Of a stretch of DNA of 62,857 nucleotides, positions 17,772-25,573 are shown piece after piece. The stretch comes from an uncultured Anaerolineae bacterium. GTDB lineage: Bacteria > Chloroflexota > Anaerolineae > Anaerolineales > Villigracilaceae. The stretch's first letter is position 1, and the number at the start of each line of letters is the position of its first letter. The position numbers were made by a program, and so were the translations under genes. A model generated the notes under the pieces. That model saw only the letters and a program-made list of their open reading frames with translations. It made no database searches and was not told the origin of the DNA. The DNA lies in NCBI GenBank assembly GCA_903846015.1, contig CAIMZS010000503.1, positions 1-62,857 on the forward strand. The letters run 5' to 3'.

Positions 17772-18298
17772 ACTTGTTCGTGCTCTCTGGGCTCTTTTGT
17801 AAAATTTTTTTCGCCAGCTTCGATCCTCACTTTCATCCGATTAGCACTGGGTGGTAAAGGGCAAGACCATCCATCGTTATAGGCGCAATAAGGATTATAG
17901 GAAAAATTAAAATCCAATAGCAAAACATTTGGCCTTATTTCTTCCGGTTCAAGATATCGCCCTGCGCCATAGGTTTCGCCTGGGGCAGTGCCATCAGAAA
18001 ATGGAACAAAATAGCCGTAATCGGCCTCGTAAACCTGTAATATTGCATCCTGCCCGCCCACGACAAACTGAACTTGTCCGATATGTTGATACTCACGTTC
18101 AGTGCCTGTGGATGTGGTCAGAAACACTTTTTCCTGGTAATCGGTGGGCTCAAGTGTCAATTCCAGCCGTAAGGAAGGATTTTCAGGATAATAATTTAAT
18201 CCAGAGAAATTGCGTTTTTGTGCGAGTGTAAGCGGCGATTGGCTATCAATACGAAAGAAATTATCTTTTTCTTGGCGACTTTGATCAAGTTCGTTCAT
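17768..18298 (-). CDS. DUF1684 protein
   Basis: A 176-residue protein with the DUF1684 hallmark: DFNFSYNPYCAYNDGWSCPLPP near the C-terminus, followed by MKVRIEAGEK. The family is widespread, soluble and without an established function. Here it overlaps both neighbours by 4 bases (ATGA at each end), so it is tightly coupled to the YgiD-like dioxygenase upstream and the riboflavin reductase downstream. That suggests a shared pathway or shared stress response, which is inference. Confidence 0.85.
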   Translation of the reverse strand: MNELDQSRQEKDNFFRIDSQSPLTLAQKRNFSGLNYYPENPSLRLELTLEPTDYQEKVFLTTSTGTEREYQHIGQVQFVVGGQDAILQVYEADYGYFVPFSDGTAPGETYGAGRYLEPEEIRPNVLLLDFNFSYNPYCAYNDGWSCPLPPSANRMKVRIEAGEKNFTKEPREHEQV

Positions 18299-19071
18299 GA
18301 TCCAACCAATACAGAACGCATTGAGATTGCTCCATAACTCATTTTATCGGCAAAGAAGGTAATCGGTTCGCCTTCATCTTTGATTCCCAAAGTATAAAGT
18401 AATGGCAAATAATGTTCGGCGCTGTTGATTGCAAGTTCTGCGTCTCGGCCCTGCTTATGATATTCGATTATCGGTTCATGATCTCCGGTCAGGATCCATT
18501 GCTTTACTTTGCTATCAAAGGATTCGGCCCAATTATATTTCACGTTTTCATCAAAAACCATCATGCGCAAGTTGTGAACGATGTTACCGGAACTGACAAT
18601 AAGAACATCTTCTTCCCTCAGTTCCTTTAATTGTTGCCCGAGTTGATAGTGGTGCGCGGGGTCTTTCGAGCGGTCAAGTGATAATTGCACTACAGGGATA
18701 TTTGCCAATGGGAACATGCGAACCAACACTGACCATGTCCCGTGGTCAAGGCCCCAGTTTAAGTCAGGTTGTACATCTGTCAGTTTGATCATGTTTCTGA
18801 TGGTCTGCGCAAGGTCTGGCGAGCCCGCAGCCGGATACTTTACTTCATAAAGTTCTTTTGGAAACCCATAGAAATCGTAGATGGTCTTGGGCTTTTCCAT
18901 GATAGTGACTTTGGTACCTTGAGTTTCCCAGTGTGCGGAGATGGCTAAAATGGCCTTGGGCTTGGGTAATTTTTTACCAATATCTGTCCATGCCCGACCG
19001 AATTCATTATCTTCAATGGCGTTCATTGGACTGCCGTGTCCAACAAATAATACTGGCATTTTTTTCGTCAT
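18295..19071 (-). CDS. YgiD/LigB-type extradiol ring-cleavage dioxygenase family
   Basis: A 258-residue class III extradiol dioxygenase-like protein similar to YgiD/4,5-DOPA dioxygenases. VGHGSPMNAIED with His12 and AISAHWETQGT supply likely metal-binding His residues. VVQLSLDRSKDP and VSSGNIVHNLR are further family blocks. These enzymes use a metal centre to open catechol rings with O2; in an apparently anaerobic-type lineage the real substrate is uncertain. A strong GGAGGTATTAAAAAGC ribosome site precedes the ATG. It is the second gene of the Rrf2 operon, 18 bases after the regulator. Confidence 0.87.
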   Translation of the reverse strand: MTKKMPVLFVGHGSPMNAIEDNEFGRAWTDIGKKLPKPKAILAISAHWETQGTKVTIMEKPKTIYDFYGFPKELYEVKYPAAGSPDLAQTIRNMIKLTDVQPDLNWGLDHGTWSVLVRMFPLANIPVVQLSLDRSKDPAHHYQLGQQLKELREEDVLIVSSGNIVHNLRMMVFDENVKYNWAESFDSKVKQWILTGDHEPIIEYHKQGRDAELAINSAEHYLPLLYTLGIKDEGEPITFFADKMSYGAISMRSVLVGS

Positions 19072-19089
19072 GCTTTTTAATACCTCCAG

Positions 19090-19536
19090 TTAGACTTCTG
19101 AAGACCGCTGTTGTTGTGCGTCTTCGAGTAGGACCTTCTCTAAAATAGTAGCTACACTAAATTTGTCCAGCGCTGCTTCCATTGCTTTTTGAGCATCATC
19201 AAACACAATGCACAGTACTTCCTGAATGTTGCCTCCAATCATGCAATCCGGGTTGGGATGCTGGTGCATTGAAAGCAGATCCTCATGGCTTACAGCGCGG
19301 TAAACCTCACCCAGGCTTATTTCTGCTGGATGACGCAACAATCGCCAACCTCCGCTCGTTCCGGGGCGGGATGCAACCATGTCGTGCTGGCGCAGATGTG
19401 ACATCACGCGTCGGATGAAAACGGGGTTCGTATCCACGCTTTCAGCGATCGTTTCTGAAGTTATTGCACTGTCTGGGTAAGCAGCCAGAATAGTGAGAAT
19501 ATGGCAGGAAACTGCAAATTGCTGGTTTGAATTCAT
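19090..19536 (-). CDS. Rrf2-family transcriptional regulator
   Basis: A 149-residue winged-helix regulator. Residues about 6-75 carry the Rrf2 HTH (TSETIAESVDTNPVFIRRVMSHLRQ) and wing (SRPGTSGGWRLLR), then the dimerisation helix. The sensor region has only two cysteines (PDCMIGG and EVLCIVF), not the three of IscR/NsrR, so iron-sulfur binding is doubtful; a YwnA-like redox or metabolite sensor is possible. The ATG at 19536 is chosen over an upstream TTG at 19542 because promoter spacing puts the transcript start next to it. It leads the YgiD-DUF1684-RibD(C)-RibA operon and very likely regulates it. Confidence 0.9.
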   Translation of the reverse strand: MNSNQQFAVSCHILTILAAYPDSAITSETIAESVDTNPVFIRRVMSHLRQHDMVASRPGTSGGWRLLRHPAEISLGEVYRAVSHEDLLSMHQHPNPDCMIGGNIQEVLCIVFDDAQKAMEAALDKFSVATILEKVLLEDAQQQRSSEV

Positions 19537-19544
19537 TTGCAACC

Positions 19545-19573
19545 ATTGTAGTTACAAATGAGCGTGTTGTCAA
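19545..19573 (-). promoter_or_regulatory. Promoter and operator of the Rrf2 operon
   Basis: On the minus strand TTGACA (19568-19573) and TACAAT (19545-19550) are separated by exactly 17 bases, a near-consensus housekeeping promoter. The -10 is embedded in a palindrome, TTGTA-AC-TACAA (19546-19557), the right size for an Rrf2 dimer. The predicted start falls about 8 bases on, at or beside the ATG at 19536, so the transcript is probably leaderless. Autorepression is inferred. Confidence 0.75.
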
Positions 19574-19744
19574 ATTAGCGTTTCATAAGAATAATGTTTT
19601 TTTTGGAAAAGTTATCAACTATTTTTGCCCCAATTTCGGATGGTGAAGTAAAACGTTGCGTTTTTGCCCTTTTTTGTACTCATCCAAATCCGCCCTCTAT
19701 AACTGTGAATGACGCGCTGATGCTCAGTTTTGTATAATAATCAA

Positions 19745-21043
19745 TTATGTGTCCCCATGCTGATCACGTCGGAATAAATCAGCAATGTTTTCCCGTTCTT
19801 GAAGCACATGCGCTTTGCCATTATTCACCAATAACACCGCCGGGCGGCGTGCGCCATTGTAATTACTTGACATGCTTATTTGATATGCACCGCTCACAGG
19901 AATTGCGATCAATTCATTTTCTGCTACAGTGCGCATGGGTATCTGTTCGATCAATACATCGCCGCTCTCGCAATATGGTCCGGCAATATTGACAGTTTCG
20001 GTCGGTGGCTCCATGGCCCTTTCCACCGGTAGGCACGAATATCGCGCCCCGTAGAGTGCATGCCGAGGGTTGTCGGCCATGCCGCCATCGATTAATAACC
20101 AGGTTATTGATGCAGTCTGCTTTACAGTGCCCACCCTGTAAACAGCTACCCCGGCTTTTGCCACAAGGCTGCGCCCAGGTTCCAGGTGTAGATGGGGCAA
20201 TGCCAGCCCGCGTTTTTTACATCCGCTCTTGATATTTTCTGTTATGAAATTTACATATTGCTCAGTGGGTGGCTGAGGCAGATCATCTTCGTGATAGGCA
20301 ATCCCCCAACCACCGCCAGGCGAAAGATGCCATTCGGAGGCGAAACCGATCTCTTTGGCGAGCTCGAGAGCCCTGTCAATTCCATCTCCAATTGGTTCTG
20401 GATCACGAAATTGAGACCCTTGATGAAAGTGTAGCCCTTCAATCGGCAGCCCGTTTTTCCGGCAGGTTTTGACTGCCTGCAGGATTTGCTCGTAGTTCAT
20501 GCCGAATTTGCTGTCCGAATGCCCCGTTTGTGTGTAGGAGTGTGTAGCTACTGATGAGCCTGGTTGAAACCGCAGCCAAATCTTAGGCAAATTGGTTGTT
20601 TTGCCCAAATGGATAATTCGTTCCAGTTCTGATTGGTTATCTACCACAATAGTTCCGGCATATTTGATCGCCGCTTGCAGGTCTTCAGCGCTTTTGTTTA
20701 CCCCGTGGACGATGATATTCTCGCTGGACAAACCAGCGTTGGCTGCGATTCCTATTTCACCCGCACCAGTGCAATCGACCATGAAACCCTGTTTCAGCGT
20801 CCATTCTGCGATGGCTGTGCATAGAAACGCTTTCCCAGCATAAGTGATCGACCACCTTTCAGGCCAGTATGCGTTTAACAGGCTGCGATAAACTTGTGCA
20901 GCCGAATCCATATCATCTTGGTCATATAAATACAGTGGCGTTCCGAACCGATCGGCCATACCCGCTACATCACAATCACCAATTGTTATTTTCCCCGCAA
21001 CGATTTTTGTGGTGATAGGAAAGAGCGCCAGTCTTTTTTCCAT
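19745..21043 (-). CDS. lysA: Diaminopimelate decarboxylase
   Basis: PLP enzyme of fold III that decarboxylates meso-diaminopimelate to L-lysine. The PLP lysine is Lys71 in ITYAGKAFLC. GLHFHQGSQ, LSPGGGWGI and HLEPGRSLVAKAG follow in order, and the catalytic Cys-Glu is in GPYCESGDV. The length of 432 is typical. It starts 9 bases after the stop of the FtsB-like gene and is probably cotranscribed with it. The N-terminal 20 residues are a little unusual but in frame. Confidence 0.93.
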   Translation of the reverse strand: MEKRLALFPITTKIVAGKITIGDCDVAGMADRFGTPLYLYDQDDMDSAAQVYRSLLNAYWPERWSITYAGKAFLCTAIAEWTLKQGFMVDCTGAGEIGIAANAGLSSENIIVHGVNKSAEDLQAAIKYAGTIVVDNQSELERIIHLGKTTNLPKIWLRFQPGSSVATHSYTQTGHSDSKFGMNYEQILQAVKTCRKNGLPIEGLHFHQGSQFRDPEPIGDGIDRALELAKEIGFASEWHLSPGGGWGIAYHEDDLPQPPTEQYVNFITENIKSGCKKRGLALPHLHLEPGRSLVAKAGVAVYRVGTVKQTASITWLLIDGGMADNPRHALYGARYSCLPVERAMEPPTETVNIAGPYCESGDVLIEQIPMRTVAENELIAIPVSGAYQISMSSNYNGARRPAVLLVNNGKAHVLQERENIADLFRRDQHGDT

Positions 21044-21052
21044 TGGAAAGGC

Positions 21053-21436
21053 TTATTGTCCGAAGATAAAAGTCATCCAAATTTCCACATTGCTCTTTTG
21101 GACATGGATAGGAGCGGGGGACTTGGTGGGTTCCGGGGTAAAGCCAGGTTCTGCTACGATGCCAAATACCTGATCGCCGGGCTGGGCCATATGTGCCTGG
21201 CCGCGGGCATAATCTGAAGCCGCAGCGGGAGAAGTGGCCTGGGCAACTTCGGTCTTCAACGTTTGTTGGGTCAGCATGACAGCCGTCGACTGGGAGTATA
21301 CGACTCCAGCTACTTTTTGCAATTGATAGAGTTCTTCCAGCCGCGTGCTGAAATTCATCATCACGACCAGTACGATGCAAACGGTAGCAAAAATACCGAT
21401 GTGGCGTAAATTAATTTTTAGTGATCCGATTTTCAT
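21053..21436 (-). CDS. FtsB/DivIC-like septum formation initiator
   Basis: A 127-residue bitopic protein: a short basic N-terminus, one membrane span (IGIFATVCIVLVVMMNF, about residues 13-29), a brief coiled-coil (TRLEELYQLQKVAGVV) and a divergent C-terminal region with Pro and Thr. This layout is that of FtsB/DivIC proteins, which bridge FtsL and FtsQ at the division site. The YARGQAHMAQPGDQVFGIV stretch matches the conserved tail where DivIC proteins have a yAR...lgkpgE phrase. The final 30 residues are not family-like. Cotranscribed with lysA. Confidence 0.75.
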   Translation of the reverse strand: MKIGSLKINLRHIGIFATVCIVLVVMMNFSTRLEELYQLQKVAGVVYSQSTAVMLTQQTLKTEVAQATSPAAASDYARGQAHMAQPGDQVFGIVAEPGFTPEPTKSPAPIHVQKSNVEIWMTFIFGQ

Positions 21437-21521
21437 ATCTTTATTTTACCACTTGCCTTATGGTTGAATCCCACATAATTAAGATTGTTTTAAATTCCAT
21501 TCGTTACGATCCAGATAAAGC

Positions 21522-21549
21522 AAAAAACCCGCATTTCTGCGAGTTTTTT
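21522..21549 (-). terminator. Terminator of the tRNA-Leu gene
   Basis: Read on the minus strand, AAAAAACTCGCA pairs with TGCGGGTTTTTT around a GAAA loop, with one mismatch, and the T-run sits at the end of the stem. It lies 3 bases after the tRNA 3' end and is a standard intrinsic terminator. Confidence 0.8.
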
Positions 21550-21552
21550 GAG

Positions 21553-21636
21553 TGCCGAAGGAGGGACTTGAACCCTCACTCCCTTGCAGGAACTAAGCCC
21601 TGAACCTAGCGCGTCTGCCAATTCCGCCACTTCGGC
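21553..21636 (-). tRNA. tRNA-Leu(CAG)
   Basis: A complete 84-base class II tRNA. The acceptor arm GCCGAAG/CTTCGGC closes it, with A as discriminator. The D arm (GCGGAATTGGCAGAC) carries the Leu-typical pattern, the anticodon loop TTCAGGG gives CAG, a variable arm of leucine type follows, and the T arm contains GGTTCAAGTCC. CCA is not encoded. A near-consensus promoter and a terminator flank it, so it is a single-gene unit. Confidence 0.95.
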
Positions 21637-21649
21637 TTAAGCGAGGATT

Positions 21650-21677
21650 ATTGTATCCACTTTTTGGGTTTTGTCAA
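21650..21677 (-). promoter_or_regulatory. Promoter of tRNA-Leu
   Basis: Minus-strand TTGACA (21672-21677) and TACAAT (21650-21655) are 16 bases apart. The predicted start is about 7 bases before the tRNA 5' end. Together with the Rrf2 promoter this shows that the housekeeping sigma factor uses standard hexamers here. Confidence 0.8.
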
Positions 21678-21757
21678 CCTTTAAGAGAATTCTTGTTAAT
21701 TCCAGGCGGAAAAGCGTCTTATTTGGTTTTTTTGGAAAAAATGAAACCGGTGTGTTG

Positions 21758-22006
21758 TATAATTATTGGGCGATAATTCTCATTTTTGGGGATCAGGAAG
21801 AAGTGCTGGCGGGCTGGTTTGTGAAAGAAAATTGTATTTCCCAAAACCAGTGCCGCCAGCCTATATTTCTGTTTGTAGTGTGGTATTACTTATCTGATCA
21901 TCGAATCGCGGATTTGAGTTGTAGATCGAGGTTTTTGATAAGAAAAAATTCATAACATGGTAGTATGATTTGATGGATGGCAAAGCCCTGACTTCAGGGC
22001 TTTGCC
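21758..22006 (+). ncRNA. Candidate structured small RNA (unassigned)
   Basis: This gene-free stretch has the layout of an RNA gene. A TATAAT at 21758-21763 is followed by nested complementarities: GCGAT (21770-21774) with ATCGC (21905-21909), GATCAG (21791-21796) with CTGATC (21894-21899), AGAA with TTCT, and a long stem GCTGGCGG plus CTGGTTT (21805-21820) with AAACCAG plus CCGCCAGC (21844-21860). A 12-bp perfect hairpin at 21979-22006 could end it. The long rod with an asymmetric internal loop is reminiscent of 6S RNA, but no sequence hallmark was matched. It could instead be a leader of the next gene. The -35 is poor. Confidence 0.4.
21979..22006 (+). terminator. Perfect hairpin before the stalk-protein gene
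   Basis: GGCAAAGCCCTG (21979-21990) and CAGGGCTTTGCC (21995-22006) form a perfect 12-bp stem with an ACTT loop. No clear T-run follows, so it is a weak terminator or an RNA-stabilising 3' end for the candidate RNA upstream. Confidence 0.5.
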
Positions 22007-22048
22007 TGTGATAATACCGATTATTTCTTTGTGGGATGATCTTTGCCG

Positions 22049-22852
22049 ATGCGATTTCTATCCATTTTACAGACAACTCTTATCATTGCAGGGATCGCGA
22101 TTCCGATCTGCCTGTTGATAGGTCTTAACCTCATTCGAACAGGGCGCAAAATCCCATATTTTCGCGCCCGGCAGCAAAAGGTTGGCGCAGGCTGGCAAAT
22201 GATTGGCATTACCTGCATATTGTCCATATTTGCAGCTATGATTCTTCGATATGGAGAACCATTCGCCCAACCCATCCCCACCACAGCCCCAGCCGTAGCA
22301 GTCGTACCTGGTTCACCTCAGGCGGCAGCCACTTCTGCTTTCATTCCAACAGCAACCGGTGCAACCGTGCCAACACCTGTTCTGATGAGCACTCCCTCCC
22401 CCATCCCCTCGGTGATATCGCTTTCCACCAAGCTGGGCGATCAGAGTACCGTAGCTTTCCCAACGTTTGTGATTACCACGACCAGCACTCCCTCGATTAC
22501 ACCACTCGCCACTATAACAGGTACAATCACGCCTATCCCTACCAGTACCTTAAAACCCACCTTGACCCCATCTTTAACCAATACACACGCCCCAACCTGG
22601 ACGCCGAGTATGACTCTTACAGTCTACCCTACCTGGACGACAGTGTTTGCCCCAACTCTTACCAATACATTTGCGCCTACGTTGATTCCCAGCATGACCA
22701 TCACATTTTATCCAACTTGGACGCAAGCTTTTACTCCTACGTTGTTTTCGCCCACACATGCCGCCACGCTTACTCTTACCCCCTCCCGGACGCCCAAAGC
22801 TACGCGTACGCCCAGTGATACTCCCACAATTAAACCCACCAGCACGCCGTGA
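22049..22852 (+). CDS. Membrane protein with Thr/Pro-rich stalk
   Basis: A 267-residue protein with two N-terminal membrane segments (about residues 6-28 and 48-66, counted from the ATG). About 190 residues made almost only of Thr, Pro, Ser and Ala follow. Within the stalk a 28-residue unit occurs twice in tandem (about DNA 22577-22660 and 22661-22744), each with a PSMT...YPTWT core; the DNA copies have diverged. No enzymatic domain is visible. Such stalks are probably O-glycosylated surface spacers. The ATG at 22049 is preferred over a TTG at 22043. Function is unknown. Confidence 0.7.
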   Translation: MRFLSILQTTLIIAGIAIPICLLIGLNLIRTGRKIPYFRARQQKVGAGWQMIGITCILSIFAAMILRYGEPFAQPIPTTAPAVAVVPGSPQAAATSAFIPTATGATVPTPVLMSTPSPIPSVISLSTKLGDQSTVAFPTFVITTTSTPSITPLATITGTITPIPTSTLKPTLTPSLTNTHAPTWTPSMTLTVYPTWTTVFAPTLTNTFAPTLIPSMTITFYPTWTQAFTPTLFSPTHAATLTLTPSRTPKATRTPSDTPTIKPTSTP

Positions 22853-22925
22853 GTCTGCGTGTACCGTTCAAAGTTGAAAGCGCAAATGCTCGTTTTCGCT
22901 AAAAATAGATCCTAGGAGATAGAAA

Positions 22926-23624
22926 ATGTCGAAGAAACAAAGAAAGCAAGTCAAGCAAGTTAAACAAATAAAGAAAAATACGAGTACTATCCAGATCGTG
23001 GCACTGGTTGTCATTGCTGTTGTTGTTGCCGCTATCTCGTGGGTTTTCTGGCCCCGTTCAGCCAGCCCAGCAGCCACTGCCGATCCGAACCAGGCTGCCG
23101 CTCCCGTTCCAAGCAATAAACAGTATACGTCAGCTCCCCCGATGACGATAGACATTACCAAGCAGTATCTTGCCACCTTCAAAATGGCCAAGGGTGGGGA
23201 ATTTGTAGTCCAGCTCTTCCCTGATAAAGCCCCCATAACGGTAAACAGCTTTGTTTTTCTTGCTAACGATGGTTTTTATAATGGCGTTACCTTCCATCGT
23301 GTCCTGGAGGGTTTTATGGCCCAGGCTGGTGATCCGACCGGTACAGGCGGTGGTGGCCCGGGTTACGAATTCGTCAACGAAGTTAATGATCTTGCGTTTG
23401 ATAAGCCTGGTGTCGTGGCTATGGCAAATGCCGGACCAAATACCAATGGAAGCCAATTCTTCATCATGTTTACGCCTGGTCAACTTACCGAAAACGATTA
23501 CACCATCTTTGGTCAGGTAATCAGCGGCATGGAAGTGGTCAACGGCATCACCCGCCGTGACCCCAGCCAAAATCCGACCTTTACTGGTGATGTGATTGCC
23601 ATCGTTACAATTTCCGAAAAATAA
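22926..23624 (+). CDS. Membrane-anchored cyclophilin-type peptidyl-prolyl isomerase
   Basis: A basic N-terminus with many Lys/Gln (residues 1-19), one membrane span (about 21-42), a short Ala/Pro linker and then a complete small cyclophilin domain from about 75 to the end. Domain blocks are APITVNSFVFLA, NGVTFHRVLEGFMAQAGDPTGTG, NTNGSQFFIM and DYTIFGQVISGMEVV. The active-site His-Arg and the Gln of MAQAGD are present. It would catalyse proline isomerisation on exported proteins. AGGAGATAGAAA precedes the ATG. A strong terminator follows. Confidence 0.92.
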   Translation: MSKKQRKQVKQVKQIKKNTSTIQIVALVVIAVVVAAISWVFWPRSASPAATADPNQAAAPVPSNKQYTSAPPMTIDITKQYLATFKMAKGGEFVVQLFPDKAPITVNSFVFLANDGFYNGVTFHRVLEGFMAQAGDPTGTGGGGPGYEFVNEVNDLAFDKPGVVAMANAGPNTNGSQFFIMFTPGQLTENDYTIFGQVISGMEVVNGITRRDPSQNPTFTGDVIAIVTISEK

Positions 23625-23640
23625 TAAGCACAACCTACCA

Positions 23641-23680
23641 GGTACCCCGGCGAAATAAGAAACCGGGGTACCTTTTTTTT
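23641..23680 (+). terminator. Rho-independent terminator after the cyclophilin gene
   Basis: GGTACCCCGG (23641-23650) and CCGGGGTACC (23663-23672) form a perfect 10-bp stem with a 12-base loop, followed at once by a run of eight or more T. This is the clearest intrinsic terminator of the window. Confidence 0.95.
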
Positions 23681-23689
23681 TAATCAGGA

Positions 23690-24023
23690 TGAAGATAGGC
23701 CTTGTTTCATCCAGTTCGTAGACGAAGACGATTCCTTGATGATTATGGTTTTTATCAACCCGATGGGGAAAATAAACCACCGCTTCTGGTTAAAACGACT
23801 ACATTTCTACCTGCTATGCGTGAGCTTTAAGCTGCGCTCTTTTACAATATTTCCCAAAAAACTTCGTCCCATTCGGTCCTTCGGTGATTAGAACACACGG
23901 AATTGCCCACGGGGTTACCACCTCGTGTTCCGCATAAACCACATGTTGTGTATATGAAATCTTTAATTTCCCCGCTAATCTGGGTAGCCCCATTATTATC
24001 AGCGTTGGCCAGGCCCATTTCAA
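23690..24023 (-). pseudogene. Possible gene remnant in an otherwise empty stretch
   Basis: Between the terminator and the next gene (24082) about 400 bases hold no intact gene. On the minus strand a 69-codon frame (23814-24023) contains AEHEVVTPWAIPCVLITEGPNG, and a second frame just after it reads PHRVDKNHNHQGIVFVYELDETRP. Both look more like protein than chance, but no start with a ribosome site, no shared frame and no family could be recognised. A frameshifted remnant is possible; random coding appearance is equally possible. Confidence 0.22.
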
Positions 24024-24081
24024 TGTTATATTTGGATTATTAGACTCTTCTTTTCGCCAAATATATCATCATGGAGAATAC

Positions 24082-25176
24082 ATGAACATTTTCGCCAATC
24101 GCATTCGCCGCCCAGTCGAGCGGGATGGCGCGGCTTTTTATGTTTTCTTGACTTTATTAAGTTTTGGTCTTAGCGTGGTGCTCACTCGCCTATTCCTCCA
24201 GCTAACGGGTTATCCCCAATTGGGCGGTGGAACCCTTCACATTGCGCATTTATTGTGGGGTGGCTTGTTGTTATTTACCGGATCGATGAGTATGCTAATT
24301 TTCGCCAACCGCTGGGTTTATCGCCTGGGTGCCATTTTTAGTGGAGTGGGGGTGGGCCTGTTTATTGACGAGGTTGGTAAATTTATCACCCGTACAAATG
24401 ATTACTTCTTCCCACCTGCCGCCCCAATTATTTACGCATTTTTTCTGCTGGTTGTTCTGCTCTACCTGCGCTTGCGGGGCAATCGGCCGCGAGACGCCCG
24501 ATCTGAGTTATATCGCGTGATTGACACTCTCGAAGAGGTTTTTGAACGCGATCTGGATAAAACAGAGCAGTTTATTTTTGAAACCCGTCTGCAGTTTGTT
24601 ATAGATCATGCAGAATATCCTGATCAGGAACACTTTGCGCGCGAATTGCTCAGATTTATCCATTCTGAGCAAATTTCACTCGTTGCCCATAAACCAGGCT
24701 GGGCTGAAAGATTAATTCAAAAATTAATGGAATGGGATGAACGCTGGGTGAGCAGGCGCAGGCTGAAAGCAGTCCTCGTTGGCGGGATGGGGACGATGGG
24801 GCTGTGGGCGCTCCAGGACCTGGTCAGATCTGTGTTAATATTTTTCTTGCCGCAGCAATTTGAACATTTTCTCGAGAATCTCATCAAGCTTGGTCGTATA
24901 ACAGATTTGACCAGCCTGGGTTGGCTGCAGATGACCATCTCTTTTCAGGCCGCTTGTGGCCTAGTATTGCTTTTTGGAACTGCGCTGCTGATTCTGGGTA
25001 AGGATGTGCGCGGCGTTCGAATAAGCTTTCTGGGTCTGCTCATGTTCCTTACGATGACAAACCTGTTGGAATTTTATTTTGACCAATTTTCCACGATTGG
25101 CCCTGCGCTCACGCAGTTGATCTTGCTGCTCATCTTGCTCAATTATCGCCGTCGTTTTGTTTCGGATAGCTTGTAG
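24082..25176 (+). CDS. Polytopic membrane protein of unknown function
   Basis: A 364-residue protein with about seven membrane spans: four in the N-terminal 130 residues, a soluble acidic/amphipathic middle (about 135-225) with YRVIDTLEEVFERDLDKTEQF, then three more spans. GGGTLHIAHLLWGG and GVGLFIDEVGKFIT are distinctive and probably conserved; the His, Asp and Glu within membrane-proximal positions could bind a metal or ion. A GGAGAA site precedes the ATG. I do not recognise a characterised family. It seems monocistronic, ending before the DUF4404 gene on the other strand. Confidence 0.75.
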   Translation: MNIFANRIRRPVERDGAAFYVFLTLLSFGLSVVLTRLFLQLTGYPQLGGGTLHIAHLLWGGLLLFTGSMSMLIFANRWVYRLGAIFSGVGVGLFIDEVGKFITRTNDYFFPPAAPIIYAFFLLVVLLYLRLRGNRPRDARSELYRVIDTLEEVFERDLDKTEQFIFETRLQFVIDHAEYPDQEHFARELLRFIHSEQISLVAHKPGWAERLIQKLMEWDERWVSRRRLKAVLVGGMGTMGLWALQDLVRSVLIFFLPQQFEHFLENLIKLGRITDLTSLGWLQMTISFQAACGLVLLFGTALLILGKDVRGVRISFLGLLMFLTMTNLLEFYFDQFSTIGPALTQLILLLILLNYRRRFVSDSL

Positions 25177-25198
25177 GTTGCATGTAGCAATCCTGGTT

Positions 25199-25471
25199 TT
25201 ATATCCCGGCGTTGCTCAGACTCTCGAGTAATTGGGATAGTGTGTTCGTCAGGGTTGGATGAGTAACCTCCAGGTAGCTAATCGAGTCCTCCATCCGTTT
25301 TAACATAGATGGTCGGGCATTTATATTTTCCTGGCCTGATCGTGCTAACAGATCGCGAATATCGCTTCCAAGATCCTGGAGCAATTCACGTCCTTTTTCA
25401 TCAACGCTCTGAGTATGTTCGATCTCATTGTGCAATTGTTCAAGTAATTTGCGAAGTTCCTGCTCATCCAT
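25199..25471 (-). CDS. DUF4404 small helical protein
   Basis: A 90-residue, mostly helical protein. MDEQELRKLLEQLHNEIE at the start and the LEVTHPTLTNTLSQLLESLSNAGI end match the DUF4404 pattern (helix pair, HP-x-L ending). No function is established for this family. An excellent GGAGGTAACACT site precedes the ATG. It lies next to another small helical gene on the same strand, about 100 bases away. Confidence 0.8.
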   Translation of the reverse strand: MDEQELRKLLEQLHNEIEHTQSVDEKGRELLQDLGSDIRDLLARSGQENINARPSMLKRMEDSISYLEVTHPTLTNTLSQLLESLSNAGI

Positions 25472-25573
25472 AGTGTTACCTCCAAGAAAATCTTATAAAA
25501 TTAACTTCCATATTCATTTTAGCATTGATTTGTCCATACACTCCAATGTTATATGGGCGTTGCATTAACCTGG

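Noticed and set aside
16182-19745. FMN riboswitch for the rib genes
   Set aside because: No conserved core (AGGGGCAGGGTG-type) was found upstream of the operon; control seems to be by the Rrf2 site.
21537-22006. Integration scar at tRNA-Leu
   Set aside because: No duplicated tRNA 3' end, integrase or mobility gene was seen next to it.
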